Shown here: in pieces, positions 15,942 through 24,805 of the stretch
How the letters are laid out: every line of letters begins with the position of its first letter
Numbering within the stretch: the stretch's first letter is position 1
Made by a program: the position numbers and the translations under genes
Notes under the pieces: generated by a model
What the model saw: only the letters and a program-made list of their open reading frames with translations
What the model was told of the DNA's origin: nothing
Databases searched by the model: none
Source of the DNA: Nocardioides salarius
Lineage (GTDB): Bacteria > Actinomycetota > Actinomycetes > Propionibacteriales > Nocardioidaceae
Assembly: GCF_016907435.1 (NCBI RefSeq)
Contig: NZ_JAFBBZ010000001.1
Location: 3,720,001-3,784,000 of the forward strand
Direction of reading: 5' to 3'
Length of the DNA stretch: 64,000 bases

Positions 15942-17282
15942 TCAGCCCCGCTCGTCCGCGGCCGGGCCCAGCAGCCGGGACCAGAAGCCGGCGAAGTCGG
16001 GGAAGGTCTTGCCGGTGGTGGCGACGTCCTCGACCAGGACGCCGTCGACGCCCGCGCCGACGATCACCGCGGCGTGCGCCATCCGGTGGTCGGCGTAGGT
16101 GTGGAAGAGCCCGCCGTGCAGCGGCGCGGGGCGCAGGCTCAGCCCGTCGGGGTGCTCGACCACGTCGGCGCCCAGGGCCCCCAGCTCGGTGGCCAGCGCG
16201 GCGATCCGGTCGGTCTCGTGGTGCCGGATGTGCGCGATGCCGCGCAGGTGGCTGGGGCCCTCGGCCAGCGCGCACAGCGCGGTCACCGCCGGCGCCAGCT
16301 CGCCCACGTCGTGCAGGTCGTGGTCGATGCCCTGCAGCCGGTCGGGACCGGTGACCCGCAGGCCGCGCCCCGACGTCGCGTCGGGCACGTCGACCATCGC
16401 GACCTCGCAGCCCATGAGCGACAGGATCTCGCGCAGCGCGTCACCGGCCTGGGTGGTGCTGGCGGGCCAGTCGCGCACCGTCACGGTGCCGCCGGTGGTC
16501 GCGGCCAGCGCGAGGAACGGCGCCGCGTTGGAGAGGTCGGGCTCGATGAGGTGGTCGACGGCGCGCACCGGGCCGGGGGCCACCGACCAGCGGTTGGGCG
16601 AGGAGTCGTCGACCTCGACGCCGTGCCTGCGCAGCATCGCGGTGGTCATGTCGATGTGCGGCTGCGAGGGCACCGGCTTGCCGTCGTGGCGCACGTCGAC
16701 GCCGCGGTCGTAGCGGGCCCCGGCCAGCAGCAGCGCCGAGACGAACTGCGAGGAGGCCGAGGCGTCGAGCACGACCGTGCCGCCGCGCACCGACCCGTGC
16801 CCGCGCACCGTGAACGGCAGGGCGCCGCGTCCGGCGTCGTCGACCTCGACGCCCAGGCCGCGCAGGGCGGTGAGGACCTCGCCGACAGGGCGGTTGCGCA
16901 TGTGGGGGTCGCCGTCGAAGGAGACCTCACCCTCGGCCAGGGCGGCGACCGGCGGCACGAAGCGCATCACGGTGCCGGCCAGGCCGCAGTCGACGTGGGC
17001 GGGGCCGCGCAGCGCCCCGGGGGTGACCTGCCAGTCCTCGGCGGCGGTGTCGACGTGGGCGCCCATCGCGCTCAGCGAGCGCGCCATCAGCGTCGTGTCG
17101 CGCGAGCGCAGCGCCCGGCGTACGACGCTCGGGCCGTCGGCCAGGGCGGCCAGCACCAGCGCCCGGTTGGTCAGCGACTTGCTGCCGGGCAGCGAGACGG
17201 TCGCCGTGACCGGCCCCCTCGACCGTGGCGCGGGCCAGTGCTCGGAGGGGGCGGAGCGGGGGTCGGCAGCAGCGTCGGGCAC
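15942..17282 (-). CDS. aroA: 3-phosphoshikimate 1-carboxyvinyltransferase (EPSP synthase)
   Basis: 446 residues. [21 protein letters not shown] is the PEP/shikimate-phosphate-binding N-terminal motif, [17 protein letters not shown] and [15 protein letters not shown] continue the two-lobed fold, and [20 protein letters not shown] is the LRxKESDR-type motif of the class. It transfers enolpyruvate to shikimate 3-phosphate in the chorismate pathway. GTG 17282 lies six bases after TAGTCT (17294-17289, minus strand), so the transcript is likely leaderless; rsgA follows in the same operon. Confidence 0.95.
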   Translation of the reverse strand: MPDAAADPRSAPSEHWPAPRSRGPVTATVSLPGSKSLTNRALVLAALADGPSVVRRALRSRDTTLMARSLSAMGAHVDTAAEDWQVTPGALRGPAHVDCGLAGTVMRFVPPVAALAEGEVSFDGDPHMRNRPVGEVLTALRGLGVEVDDAGRGALPFTVRGHGSVRGGTVVLDASASSQFVSALLLAGARYDRGVDVRHDGKPVPSQPHIDMTTAMLRRHGVEVDDSSPNRWSVAPGPVRAVDHLIEPDLSNAAPFLALAATTGGTVTVRDWPASTTQAGDALREILSLMGCEVAMVDVPDATSGRGLRVTGPDRLQGIDHDLHDVGELAPAVTALCALAEGPSHLRGIAHIRHHETDRIAALATELGALGADVVEHPDGLSLRPAPLHGGLFHTYADHRMAHAAVIVGAGVDGVLVEDVATTGKTFPDFAGFWSRLLGPAADERG

Positions 17283-17319
17283 CCGCGCAGACTACCGACC
17301 CCGGCTCGGGTCCCGGTGC

Positions 17320-17859
17320 TCAGCCGATCGGGGACTTGGCGCGGGCCAGCCGCGCCTCGTGCTTCGCCGCGCTCGCCAGGTGCGTGGCCTCGCGGCGCGC
17401 GTCCTTGCCGGCCCGCCGGGCACGCCAGGCCACCCCGGGGCGCCCGTCGGTGTCGCCGGAGGTGATCAGCAGGCCGCCGATGATGGAGAGGTTCTTGAAG
17501 AAGGCCATCTGCTGGGTCCGCTTGGCGTCGGGGTCGGACTCGGCCCAGAAGGCGTGCCCGGCGATCGTGGTCGGCACCAGCGAGGCGGTCAGCAGCCCCG
17601 CCGAGAGGCGCGGCGCGCGCCCGGTCGCCAGCGCGAGGCTGGCCGCGATCTGCACGCCGGCGTTGATGCGCACCAGCGTGGCCGGGTCGTCGGGGATGAC
17701 GCGGGCCTGCGGCACGGCCTTCTTGGCGGCCGGGACCACCTTGTCGGTCACCGCCGCGGCCTTGGGGGCCAGGTCGTCGGTGTGGCGCAGGGCGTTCTGG
17801 GCGCCGTAGAGGATCCCGGCGGCGATCAGGGGACGGGCGAACATGCGGCTCAAGGACAT
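17320..17859 (-). CDS. DoxX-family membrane protein
   Basis: 179 residues. The DoxX-like helix bundle is seen in MFARPLIAAGILYGAQNALRH, VRINAGVQIAASLALATG, GLLTASLVPTTIAGHAFW and QQMAFFKNLSIIGGLLIT; the FFKNLSIIGGLL phrase is characteristic. Function in Actinobacteria is unproven; relatives such as M. tuberculosis Rv0072-type DoxX proteins take part in membrane redox complexes. The C-terminus is charged and Ala/Arg rich. Start ATG 17859 is the better of two (the other is 17844). Confidence 0.75.
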   Translation of the reverse strand: MSLSRMFARPLIAAGILYGAQNALRHTDDLAPKAAAVTDKVVPAAKKAVPQARVIPDDPATLVRINAGVQIAASLALATGRAPRLSAGLLTASLVPTTIAGHAFWAESDPDAKRTQQMAFFKNLSIIGGLLITSGDTDGRPGVAWRARRAGKDARREATHLASAAKHEARLARAKSPIG

Positions 17860-17932
17860 GCGCCCCTGTCTACACGAACCGCCCGGCGCTGAGGTCGCCT
17901 CCCGGGGTGAGGGCGCGACTAGGGTGGAGGCC

Positions 17933-18763
17933 ATGTGCGGCAGGTACGCCTCGAGCCGTCGGCCCGAGGACCTCATCGAGGAGTTCGAGATCGACCAGCC
18001 GCGCATCGCGGCCCCGCTGGAGCCCGACTACAACGTCGCGCCCACCAAGGAGGTCTACGCCGTCGTGCAGCGACCCCCTCGCGGTGCCGACGGGACCGAC
18101 GGTGCCGACCCCGAGCCGGAGCGCCAGCTGCGCGTGCTGCGCTGGGGACTGGTGCCCTCCTGGGCCAAGGACCCCTCGATCGGCAACCGGATGATCAACG
18201 CGCGCAGCGAGACCGTGGCCGAGAAGCCGGCCTTCAAGCGGGCCTTCGCCCGGCGCCGCTGCCTGCTGCCCGCCGACGGCTACTACGAGTGGTACCCCAC
18301 CTCGCAGACCACCGCGGCCGGCCGGCCGCGCAAGCAGCCGTTCTTCATCCGGCCCGCCGACGGCGGGGTGCTCGCGATGGCGGGCCTCTACGAGATCTGG
18401 CGCGACCCCACCCGCGACGACGACGACCCCGAGCGGTTCCGCTGGACCTGCACCGTGATCACCACCGAGGCCGAGGACGCGCTGGGTCGCATCCACGACC
18501 GGATGCCGATGATGGTCGAGCGCGAGCGGTGGGCGCAGTGGCTCGACCCGACCAGGGCCCCGGGCGCCGCCGACCTCTCGGCGCTGCTCAGCCCCGCCGC
18601 CCCGGGGCGGCTCGAGGCCTACCCGGTCGCACCGCTGGTCAGCAACGTGCGCAACAACGGTCCCGAGCTGGTCACGCCGCTGCCGCTCGACGACCTGCCC
18701 GACGGGGTCGCCGACGAGCTCGCCGACGACCTCGTGGCCGCGCCGTCCGGAGGGACGCCATGA
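17933..18763 (+). CDS. SOS-response-associated peptidase (SRAP/YedK-like)
   Basis: 276 residues. MCGRYAS places the catalytic Cys at position 2, the residue that forms a thiazolidine crosslink with abasic sites in ssDNA; YNVAPTKE, NARSETVAEKPAFK, LLPADGYYEW (Glu) and IHDRMPMM (His) complete the active site. It shields abasic sites during replication. Start follows TAGGGT by seven bases, leaderless. M. tuberculosis has the counterpart (Rv3226c) beside aroA, as here. Its stop overlaps the next gene by four bases (ATGA). Confidence 0.92.
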   Translation: MCGRYASSRRPEDLIEEFEIDQPRIAAPLEPDYNVAPTKEVYAVVQRPPRGADGTDGADPEPERQLRVLRWGLVPSWAKDPSIGNRMINARSETVAEKPAFKRAFARRRCLLPADGYYEWYPTSQTTAAGRPRKQPFFIRPADGGVLAMAGLYEIWRDPTRDDDDPERFRWTCTVITTEAEDALGRIHDRMPMMVERERWAQWLDPTRAPGAADLSALLSPAAPGRLEAYPVAPLVSNVRNNGPELVTPLPLDDLPDGVADELADDLVAAPSGGTP

Positions 18764-19446
18764 GCGGCGACGAGCCCACCTGCACCGTCGAGACCCCCCA
18801 CGGCCCCGGCCGCCTGGTCGTCACCCCGGCCGCCGACGAGGGCTGCCGCCTGCTGCTCAGCCACGGGGCCGGGGTCGGCATCGACACCCGCGACCTCGAG
18901 GCCCTCACCGCCGCGCTGCCGCCCAACGGCATCACCGTGGCGCGCTTCGAGCAGCCGTGGCGCGTCGCCGGGCGCAAGGTCGCCTCGCCGCCGCCCACCC
19001 TCGACGACGGACTGCGGGCGGCGGCCGCGGCGCTGGCGTCGCTGCACCCGACGGGTACGCCGCTCGTGGTCGGCGGCCGCTCCGCCGGGGCCCGCTCGGC
19101 GACCCGGTGCGCGCGCGACCTCGGCGCGGTCGGCTGCCTGGCGCTGGCCTTCCCGCTGCACCCGCCGGGCAGGCCCGAGCGCTCGCGGCTCGACGAGCTC
19201 ACCGGGTGCGGCGTACCCACGCTGGTCGTGCAGGGCGAGCGCGACACGATGGGCCGCCCCGAGGAGTTCCCCGACGAGCTGCCCGCCGACGTGGTGCTCT
19301 CGGTCGTGCCCGGCGCCGACCACGGCTTCGCGGTGCTCAAGCGTGGCGACCTGACGCAGGAGGAGGCGCTCGCGGTGCTCGTCGAGACGACCCTGGAGTG
19401 GCTGGTGCGCGACGTGGTCGGCAGCAGCCCCGGCTCCCGCTCCTGA
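18760..19446 (+). CDS. Alpha/beta-hydrolase-family protein
   Basis: 228 residues. [19 protein letters not shown] (oxyanion loop), [16 protein letters not shown] (nucleophile elbow G-R-S-A-G) and [19 protein letters not shown] plus GADHGFAV (Asp and His of the triad) describe a small KANL3/Tex30-like (DLH-type) hydrolase. Substrate unknown. It is translationally coupled to the SRAP gene through an ATGA overlap, so a co-transcribed stress role is possible but unproven. Confidence 0.78.
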   Translation: MSGDEPTCTVETPHGPGRLVVTPAADEGCRLLLSHGAGVGIDTRDLEALTAALPPNGITVARFEQPWRVAGRKVASPPPTLDDGLRAAAAALASLHPTGTPLVVGGRSAGARSATRCARDLGAVGCLALAFPLHPPGRPERSRLDELTGCGVPTLVVQGERDTMGRPEEFPDELPADVVLSVVPGADHGFAVLKRGDLTQEEALAVLVETTLEWLVRDVVGSSPGSRS

Positions 19447-19463
19447 GGCGTCTCCCGGGTGCC

Positions 19464-19490
19464 GGGAACATCCGGGCGGCCTCGCTGGTT
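19464..19490 (+). promoter_or_regulatory. SigR-type promoter upstream of sigR
   Basis: GGGAAC at 19464-19469 and GTT at 19488-19490 are separated by 18 bases, the SigR/SigH (-35 GGGAAY, -10 GTT) consensus. A start point near 19497 follows, almost at GTG 19499, which opens the same frame as sigR 16 codons upstream of ATG 19547. A second, housekeeping -10 (TAGGCT 19533-19538) lies 8 bases before ATG 19547. This predicts thiol-stress autoregulation. Confidence 0.8.
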
Positions 19491-19546
19491 CCCCCAGCGT
19501 GATGGCCCTGCTGGAACCGACCGCACCGCGGCTAGGCTGGGACTCG

Positions 19547-20230
19547 ATGAGCGACACCACCGAGTCCCCGGCCCCCGCGCCCGCGGACCTGACCCCTGAC
19601 GACGCCTCGACGACCCCCGAGGTCGTCGACCGCGACACGGAGACCGACGCCGAGCGCTCCTCGCGCTTCGAGCGCGACGCCCTGCCCTTCCTCGACCAGC
19701 TCTACTCGGCGGCGATGCGGATGACCCGCAACCCCGCCGACGCCGAGGACCTGGTGCAGGAGACCTTCGCGAAGGCCTACTCCTCCTTCCACCAGTTCAA
19801 GCCCGGCACGAACCTGAAGGCCTGGCTGTACCGGATCCTGACCAACACCTTCATCAACACCTATCGCAAGAAGCAGCGCCAGCCGCAGCAGTCGATGGGT
19901 GAGGACGTGGAGGACTGGCAGCTGCACCGTGCCGAGTCGCACACCTCCTCGGGGCTGAAGTCCGCCGAGACCGAGGCGCTCGAGCACCTGCCCGACTCGC
20001 AGGTCAAGGACGCCCTCCAGCGCCTGCCCGAGGAGTTCCGCCTCGCGGTCTACCTCGCCGACGTGGAGGGCTTCGCCTACAAGGAGATCGCCGAGATCAT
20101 GGACACCCCCATCGGCACGGTGATGTCGCGGCTGCACCGCGGCCGTCGCCAGCTGCGCGACATGCTCTCCGACCACGTGCGCCGCAACGACCTGCTGCCC
20201 GCCTCGACGGTGCCGGGGGAGGTGTCATGA
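19547..20230 (+). CDS. sigR: Thiol-oxidative-stress sigma factor SigR
   Basis: 227 residues. Group 4 sigma: region 2 at about 40-110 ([51 protein letters not shown]) and region 4 at about 150-205 ([48 protein letters not shown]). The mid-linker and partner RsrA identify it as SigR/SigH, director of thioredoxin and mycothiol genes. It is preceded by its own type of promoter. An in-frame GTG at 19499 would give a 16-residue N-terminal extension, comparable in concept to the unstable long form known in Streptomyces. Confidence 0.93.
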   Translation: MSDTTESPAPAPADLTPDDASTTPEVVDRDTETDAERSSRFERDALPFLDQLYSAAMRMTRNPADAEDLVQETFAKAYSSFHQFKPGTNLKAWLYRILTNTFINTYRKKQRQPQQSMGEDVEDWQLHRAESHTSSGLKSAETEALEHLPDSQVKDALQRLPEEFRLAVYLADVEGFAYKEIAEIMDTPIGTVMSRLHRGRRQLRDMLSDHVRRNDLLPASTVPGEVS

Positions 20231-20541
20231 CCAGCAACGAGACCCCGTCCCACGAGGACCGGCCCCACGACCACGAGCACCCCGACGAGGTGTCGGCCGA
20301 GGAGTGCGTCGACTTCCTCGAGCGCATCGTCTACTTCCTCGACAACGAGCTCGACGCCTCCGACTGCGACGCCGTGCGTCTGCACCTCGACTCCTGCAAC
20401 CCGTGCCTGGCGAAGTACGACCTGCAGCGCACCGTCAAGCAGATCGTCGCCCGCTCCTGCTCGGAGGCGGCTCCCGCCGAGCTGCGCGAGCGCGTGATGA
20501 TGCGCATGCGTCAGGTGCAGGTGGAGATCACCGAGCGCTGA
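20227..20541 (+). CDS. rsrA: Zinc-binding redox anti-sigma factor RsrA
   Basis: 104 residues. The ZAS motif HLDSCNPC (H-x3-C-x2-C) plus the upstream Cys in SAEECVDF is the zinc/disulfide switch: oxidation releases SigR. The N-terminus is rich in His/Asp/Glu ([13 protein letters not shown]). Overlap of four bases with sigR (ATGA) gives stoichiometric synthesis. The stop lies within the first unit of a 21-bp tandem repeat. Confidence 0.93.
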   Translation: MTSNETPSHEDRPHDHEHPDEVSAEECVDFLERIVYFLDNELDASDCDAVRLHLDSCNPCLAKYDLQRTVKQIVARSCSEAAPAELRERVMMRMRQVQVEITER

Positions 20542-20578
20542 CCCGCCGCGCGCGAGCACTGACCCGCCGCGCGCGAGC
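20538..20578. repeat. 21-bp tandem duplication over the rsrA stop
   Basis: CTGACCCGCCGCGCGCGAGC occurs at 20538-20557 and again at 20559-20578. The first copy includes the rsrA stop codon TGA, so the duplication placed a second copy just downstream. GC-rich slippage is the likely origin. Confidence 0.8.
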
Positions 20579-20588
20579 GCTGAGGAAC

Positions 20589-20641
20589 GTGCCCCAAATG
20601 GGCTAGACGCCTTTTACCTTGGCGTCGCCAATATGGGGCAC
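20589..20641. other. Long three-part hairpin before the tad locus
   Basis: Three nested complementary pairs share one axis: GTGCCCCA (20589-20596) with TGGGGCAC (20634-20641); GGC (20601) with GCC (20627); GACGCC (20606-20611) with GGCGTC (20621-20626), around a nine-base loop TTTTACCTT. It lies in an AT-richer 180-bp gap between rsrA and tadE. It could be a terminator, an operator or a folded leader element; the internal T-run is not at the 3' end, so it is not a canonical terminator. Confidence 0.6.
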
Positions 20642-20719
20642 TACCCCCTTGACTTTACTTTGGCTCTCTGCTCGGCCCCCTAGCGTCACGCACCTGGACA
20701 CCGGTGCAAAGGGGATCTG

Positions 20720-21139
20720 ATGGCGTCACGTCGTGCGGCACGTGCCTCGGACAGGGGAGCGGCAGCAGTCGAGTTCGGCCTGGTCGCGCTCGTGCTGTTC
20801 ACGCTGGTCTTCGGGATCCTCCAGTTCGGCTTCTGGTTCTGGTCCTGGCAGGCAGCCGGCCACGCCGCCCGCGAGGCGGCCCGGGTCGGCGCGGTCGACC
20901 CCTGCGACACGGCCGCGGTCCAGGCCGCCGGGGCCAAGGCCCTGGAAGGCGTCCCGACCGGCACCGGCGCGACGGTGACCGCGACCAGGGCCGCCGGCGC
21001 AGGCGTCGGTGACGAGATCACGGTCCAGGTCACCTTCGAGAGCTACGACCTCGGGTTCTTCCCGTTCTTCGACGCCGCCATCGACAAGTCGGCGACCTCG
21101 CGGATCGAGAACGTGCCGGCGGGCGGGTGCGGGTCATGA
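20720..21139 (+). CDS. tadE: TadE-like pilus-assembly pseudopilin
   Basis: 139 residues. DRGAAAVEFGLVALVLFTLVFGILQFGFWFW is the TadE motif: a basic tail, a Glu at +5 style position within a single hydrophobic helix, and GIxxFG. The remainder is an extracytoplasmic domain with a Cys pair (PCDTAA and GGCGS end). Such minor pseudopilins form part of the Flp pilus base. It opens the tad operon; its stop overlaps the start of the next gene by four bases. Confidence 0.88.
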   Translation: MASRRAARASDRGAAAVEFGLVALVLFTLVFGILQFGFWFWSWQAAGHAAREAARVGAVDPCDTAAVQAAGAKALEGVPTGTGATVTATRAAGAGVGDEITVQVTFESYDLGFFPFFDAAIDKSATSRIENVPAGGCGS

Positions 21140-22779
21140 GCGCCCGCCGGGCCGGGGCGGCGCGCGACGACCGCGGCGCCGTCGCGATCCTCTTCGCCGT
21201 GCTCGCCGTGGTCCTGCTGGGGGTCGGCGCGCTCGCGGTGGACCTCGGCCAGGCCTACGCCAAGAAGTCGCTGCTCCAGACCGACGTCGACATCGCCGTG
21301 ATGGCCGCCGTCGCCGAGCTCGACCAGGAGGCCGGCTGCAACGCCGAGGTCGTCAGCGCCGCCGAGGACTACCTGACCCGCGCCGGCAACGCCGTGCCCG
21401 GCCAGTACCCCATCGACCTGGGCGGCGGCCCCGGTGACCAGGACGGCTTCATCCGGTGCCCGGGTGACTGGAAGGTGGAGCTGTGGGCTCCCCGCTCGGA
21501 GGTGCCGCTCGGCCTGGGGCGCGTGCTGTCCGACGACGACAGCTTCGACGTCGCGGCGCGGGCCGCGGCCCAGGTGAGGTCTCCCGCCGCCGGCGCCGTG
21601 CTGCCGTACTTCGGGGTGCAGGGCTGTGACTACGGAGCCCAGACGATCCGCGACGACAGCGGGCCCAGCGCCACCACGGCCCCGGTCCCGGCGCTCGACC
21701 CCGACTCGGGCTCCCACAACAAGGCCGAGTTCACCACCACCCCGACCTCGGCGCCCGAGGGAACCTCGTCGATGGCGGTGACGCTGTCCGGCAAGTTCCT
21801 CGACAAGGCCGACGGGGTCGGGTTCACCGGCGCCGGCGGCCCGCCGTACCACCACGTGGTGACGGCGCTGGGCATCACCAACGGCAAACCCGACACGATC
21901 ACGCTGCAGGTGCCCTCGGCCGTGCTCGACGTGCCCGACGTCTGGTACGTCCGGGTGCTCGAGGCGGGGAAGTGGTCGGAGCCGCACGAGGCCCAGCGGT
22001 TCACCGTCGGCGAGGAGAAGCTCTACTGCGACACCTCGCTGGAGGGGAACTTCGGCACGATCGACGTGCCGCGCGCCGACTCGACGTCGCACGTGCTGGA
22101 GCGCAACATCATCCTGGGTGTCGAGCCGGCCCTGGCCCTCCACCCCAGCCCGGCGGGCGAGTGCAGCGGCAAGCCCGGCAGCGTCGAGTCGAAGAGCGCG
22201 CCGGTCGACGGCACCAACTGCCTGGCGAGCGAGCCGGGCCTGAAGATCTCGGCGACCAACGCCGGGCTGGTCTCGGGCAAGGGCTCACTGCCCGGGCGGC
22301 TCGACGCGGCCTCGACGAACGGCTGCAGCCGCAGCGGCGACGACAGCCGCACCTCGGCGACGGTGCTCGGCAGGCACATCAACGACGACCTGCTGAGCTG
22401 CTACGTCGTGGGCGGCGCGCACCTCAGCGACCTCGTCGCCGGCAACGCGGTGGGTGCCGGCGCGCTCTCGGCCGACATCTTCGCCTCGCCGCGCTTCTTC
22501 TGGATCCCCATCGTCGACACCGACCCCTCCACCGGCAAGAAGTCCTGGCCGATCGTGGCCTTCCGTCCCGGCTTCATCACCGACCAGGCCCTGTCCGCCA
22601 CGCGGGCGGCGCCGGGCTCCATCAGCGCACTCAACGGCCTCGTCACCGAGCCGTCCGGCATCCGGGAGGTGCGTGTCGTGCTGTTCAGCCAGGACGCGCT
22701 CCCTCCGACGGCACCGGCGGTCGGCGACGAGGTCGACTACACCGGCTCGGGCACCAAGGTCCTGGTCCTCGTCGAGTGA
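21136..22779 (+). CDS. tadG: TadG-like pilus-assembly protein
   Basis: 547 residues. The N-terminal DDRGAVAILFAVLAVVLLGVGALAVDLGQAYAKKSLLQ is the TadG/Flp-pilus anchor (RGA-xx-LFA, then VDLG-xx-Y). The large extracytoplasmic region contains ten or more Cys residues in pairs, consistent with disulfides, and a Ser/Thr-rich stretch around 190-215. Probably the envelope-spanning partner of TadE. No VWA domain is visible in this protein, unlike many TadG homologues; the VWA domain is instead in the TadB fusion downstream. Confidence 0.82.
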   Translation: MSARRAGAARDDRGAVAILFAVLAVVLLGVGALAVDLGQAYAKKSLLQTDVDIAVMAAVAELDQEAGCNAEVVSAAEDYLTRAGNAVPGQYPIDLGGGPGDQDGFIRCPGDWKVELWAPRSEVPLGLGRVLSDDDSFDVAARAAAQVRSPAAGAVLPYFGVQGCDYGAQTIRDDSGPSATTAPVPALDPDSGSHNKAEFTTTPTSAPEGTSSMAVTLSGKFLDKADGVGFTGAGGPPYHHVVTALGITNGKPDTITLQVPSAVLDVPDVWYVRVLEAGKWSEPHEAQRFTVGEEKLYCDTSLEGNFGTIDVPRADSTSHVLERNIILGVEPALALHPSPAGECSGKPGSVESKSAPVDGTNCLASEPGLKISATNAGLVSGKGSLPGRLDAASTNGCSRSGDDSRTSATVLGRHINDDLLSCYVVGGAHLSDLVAGNAVGAGALSADIFASPRFFWIPIVDTDPSTGKKSWPIVAFRPGFITDQALSATRAAPGSISALNGLVTEPSGIREVRVVLFSQDALPPTAPAVGDEVDYTGSGTKVLVLVE

Positions 22780-22831
22780 CGACGCAGCCAGCGACCCCAC
22801 CCATCCCGCACCACGATCGAAGGACACTCTC

Positions 22832-23611
22832 ATGGCACGACGAAGCATCCTGTTCGGGACCGCCTTCCTGATCGCCGCGCTCGGCGCCACGATGGTCCTC
22901 CTCTACGTCCAGGGCATCGAGACCCGGGCGACGGCTGGCCAGGACCGGGTCGAGGTCCTCGTCGCCACGGAGACCATCGAGGCCGGCGAGTCCGTGGCCG
23001 ACGCGCAGGCGGCCGGCAAGCTCGCGAAGGACGAGGTGCTGCGCGACGACCTCGTCGACGGCGCCCTGGCCTCCTCCGCCTCCATCGAGGACGAGGTGGC
23101 GCTGGCGGCGACCTACCCCGGCCAGCAGGTCATCGGCCAGCAGTTCGGGGCTCCTGGGTCGGGAGAGACCCTGACGATCCCTGAGGACCGGCTGGCCATC
23201 AGCGTCGAGCTGACCGACCCGGCCAGGGTCGCCGGCTTCGTGGCCCCCGGGTCGAGGGTGGCGATCTTCGCCTCCGGGGACCCGGAGGTCTACAAGGCCG
23301 ACGGCACCACCCAGAAGCTGGCCCCCTACACGCGGCTGCTGCTGCCCGAGGTGGAGGTGATCGGCGTCGGGGCGACCTCGATGGCGGCACTGACCACCAC
23401 GACCGACGAGGGCGAGCAGACGACCGAGCAGATCCCCCGGACCATCCTCACCATCGCGGTCGACCAGGAGCAGGCCGAGCGGGTCATCTACGCCTCCCGC
23501 AACGGCGACCTCGCCTTCGCGCTGCGCACCGAGAAGTCCGAGGTGAGCAGCAACCGGGGCGTCACCGCACGCGACATCATGCCGGAGATCTTCGCCGGGA
23601 GCGCGTCGTGA
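22832..23611 (+). CDS. cpaB: Flp pilus assembly protein CpaB (RcpC-type)
   Basis: 259 residues. One N-terminal membrane helix (ILFGTAFLIAALGATMVLLYV), then an SAF-type beta-clip domain (VLVATETIEAGESVADAQAAGKLAKDEV) and an RcpC-like domain with AISVELTDPARVAGFVAPGSRVAIFA. In Gram-negatives CpaB works with the secretin; here, without an outer membrane, it likely supports the pilus at the wall. GAAGGA lies upstream of ATG 22832. GTGA overlap with tadZ. Confidence 0.88.
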   Translation: MARRSILFGTAFLIAALGATMVLLYVQGIETRATAGQDRVEVLVATETIEAGESVADAQAAGKLAKDEVLRDDLVDGALASSASIEDEVALAATYPGQQVIGQQFGAPGSGETLTIPEDRLAISVELTDPARVAGFVAPGSRVAIFASGDPEVYKADGTTQKLAPYTRLLLPEVEVIGVGATSMAALTTTTDEGEQTTEQIPRTILTIAVDQEQAERVIYASRNGDLAFALRTEKSEVSSNRGVTARDIMPEIFAGSAS

Positions 23612-24804
23612 CCGCCCTGGTCGAGCAGGACACCGCCCTGGTGGACCTGTGGCACGAGGCGCTCGGTGCCGCCGCCACCGCACTCGGCACGCTCGAGGAG
23701 CTCGACCGGCACCTCGCCGCACACCCGCACGAGCAGGTCGTGGTGCTGGGGACCTCGGTCGCGCTGTCCGAGGCCACGGGCTTCGCCGAGCAGCAGCGGC
23801 TGCTGCGGCCGTGGCTGGCCGTGGTGCTCGTCCACGACGGCATCGACACCGCGGTGCTGACCCGGGCCCTCGGTGCGGGCGTCCGCGCCGTGGTCGACGC
23901 CGCCGACGTCGACGGGCTGGTCGGGGCCGTCGCACGGGCCCGGGAGCTGGCCCGACGCTGCGCCGGTGTGGTGCAGGCGCCGCTCGCGCCGGGGGCCTAC
24001 GAGGCCGGCCTGGTCGTCACCCTCTTCTCCGTCAAGGGCGGGGTCGGCAAGAGCCTGGTGGCCACCAACCTGGCGGCCGCGCTCGCCGACGAGGGCCGCA
24101 CCGTGTGCCTGGTCGACCTCGACGTCACCTGCGGCGACGTGGCCATCCTGCTGGGGCTCACCCCGGCCCACACGTTGGCCGACCTGGCCCGCCTCGACGG
24201 CGAGATCGACCCCAGCGGGGTCGGCTCGCTGCTGACGAAGCACTCCGAGCGGCTGTCGGTGCTGGCCGCACCGATCCACCTCGGTGAACGGGTACCCGTG
24301 GAGCCGATCGGTGACGTGCTGGGCACGCTGGCCGAGATGTTCGACGTCGTGGTGGTCGACACCGGCGGCACGTTCGACGACGCCGCGCTGCAGGCGCTCG
24401 ACCACTGCGACCTGCTGCTGCTCGTCGGCACGCCCGACGTCCCCTCCCTCAAGAGCCTCAAGCTGGCCACCGGGACCCTCGACCTGCTCGACCTGCCACG
24501 CGAACGCTGGCGGCTGGTGCTGAACCGCACCGATTCCAGGGCCGGGCTGGCGGCCTCGGAGTTCGAGTCCACCCTGGGCCTGCCGGTGCTGGTCGACGTG
24601 CCGGCCCACCGGGCCGTGCTCTCCTGCGTCAACCGCGCCGAGACCATCGTGCGCTCGCACCCCGGCCACGCGGTCGCCAAGGCGCTGCGCTCCCTGGCCG
24701 CCGCGACGGGCGCCGAGGCCGATGCGCGCCGTGGCTCCGCCGCACCGACCACCTCGCACCGCGTCGCTCCGCGGCGCCTGCGCCGCACGAAGAAGGTGGG
24801 CTGA
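23608..24804 (+). CDS. tadZ: TadZ/CpaE-like pilus-localisation ATPase
   Basis: 398 residues. Residues 1-120 form a receiver-like N-domain (VVVLGTSVALSE, LGAGVRAVVDAADVDGLVGAVARA). The C-domain begins VTLFSVKGGVGKSLVATNLAAALA, the deviant Walker A of the MinD/ParA class, with VCLVDLDVTCGDVAILLG and a VVVDTGGTFDDAAL Walker B. Such ATPases place the Tad machine at a pole or membrane patch. GTG start overlaps cpaB; a Lys/Arg tail (RRLRRTKKVG) follows. Confidence 0.88.
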   Translation: MTALVEQDTALVDLWHEALGAAATALGTLEELDRHLAAHPHEQVVVLGTSVALSEATGFAEQQRLLRPWLAVVLVHDGIDTAVLTRALGAGVRAVVDAADVDGLVGAVARARELARRCAGVVQAPLAPGAYEAGLVVTLFSVKGGVGKSLVATNLAAALADEGRTVCLVDLDVTCGDVAILLGLTPAHTLADLARLDGEIDPSGVGSLLTKHSERLSVLAAPIHLGERVPVEPIGDVLGTLAEMFDVVVVDTGGTFDDAALQALDHCDLLLLVGTPDVPSLKSLKLATGTLDLLDLPRERWRLVLNRTDSRAGLAASEFESTLGLPVLVDVPAHRAVLSCVNRAETIVRSHPGHAVAKALRSLAAATGAEADARRGSAAPTTSHRVAPRRLRRTKKVG

Positions 24805-24805
24805 C

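Noticed and set aside
20589..20641. c-di-GMP or other known riboswitch before tadE
   Set aside because: None of the GEMM core sequences are visible; only a hairpin can be supported.
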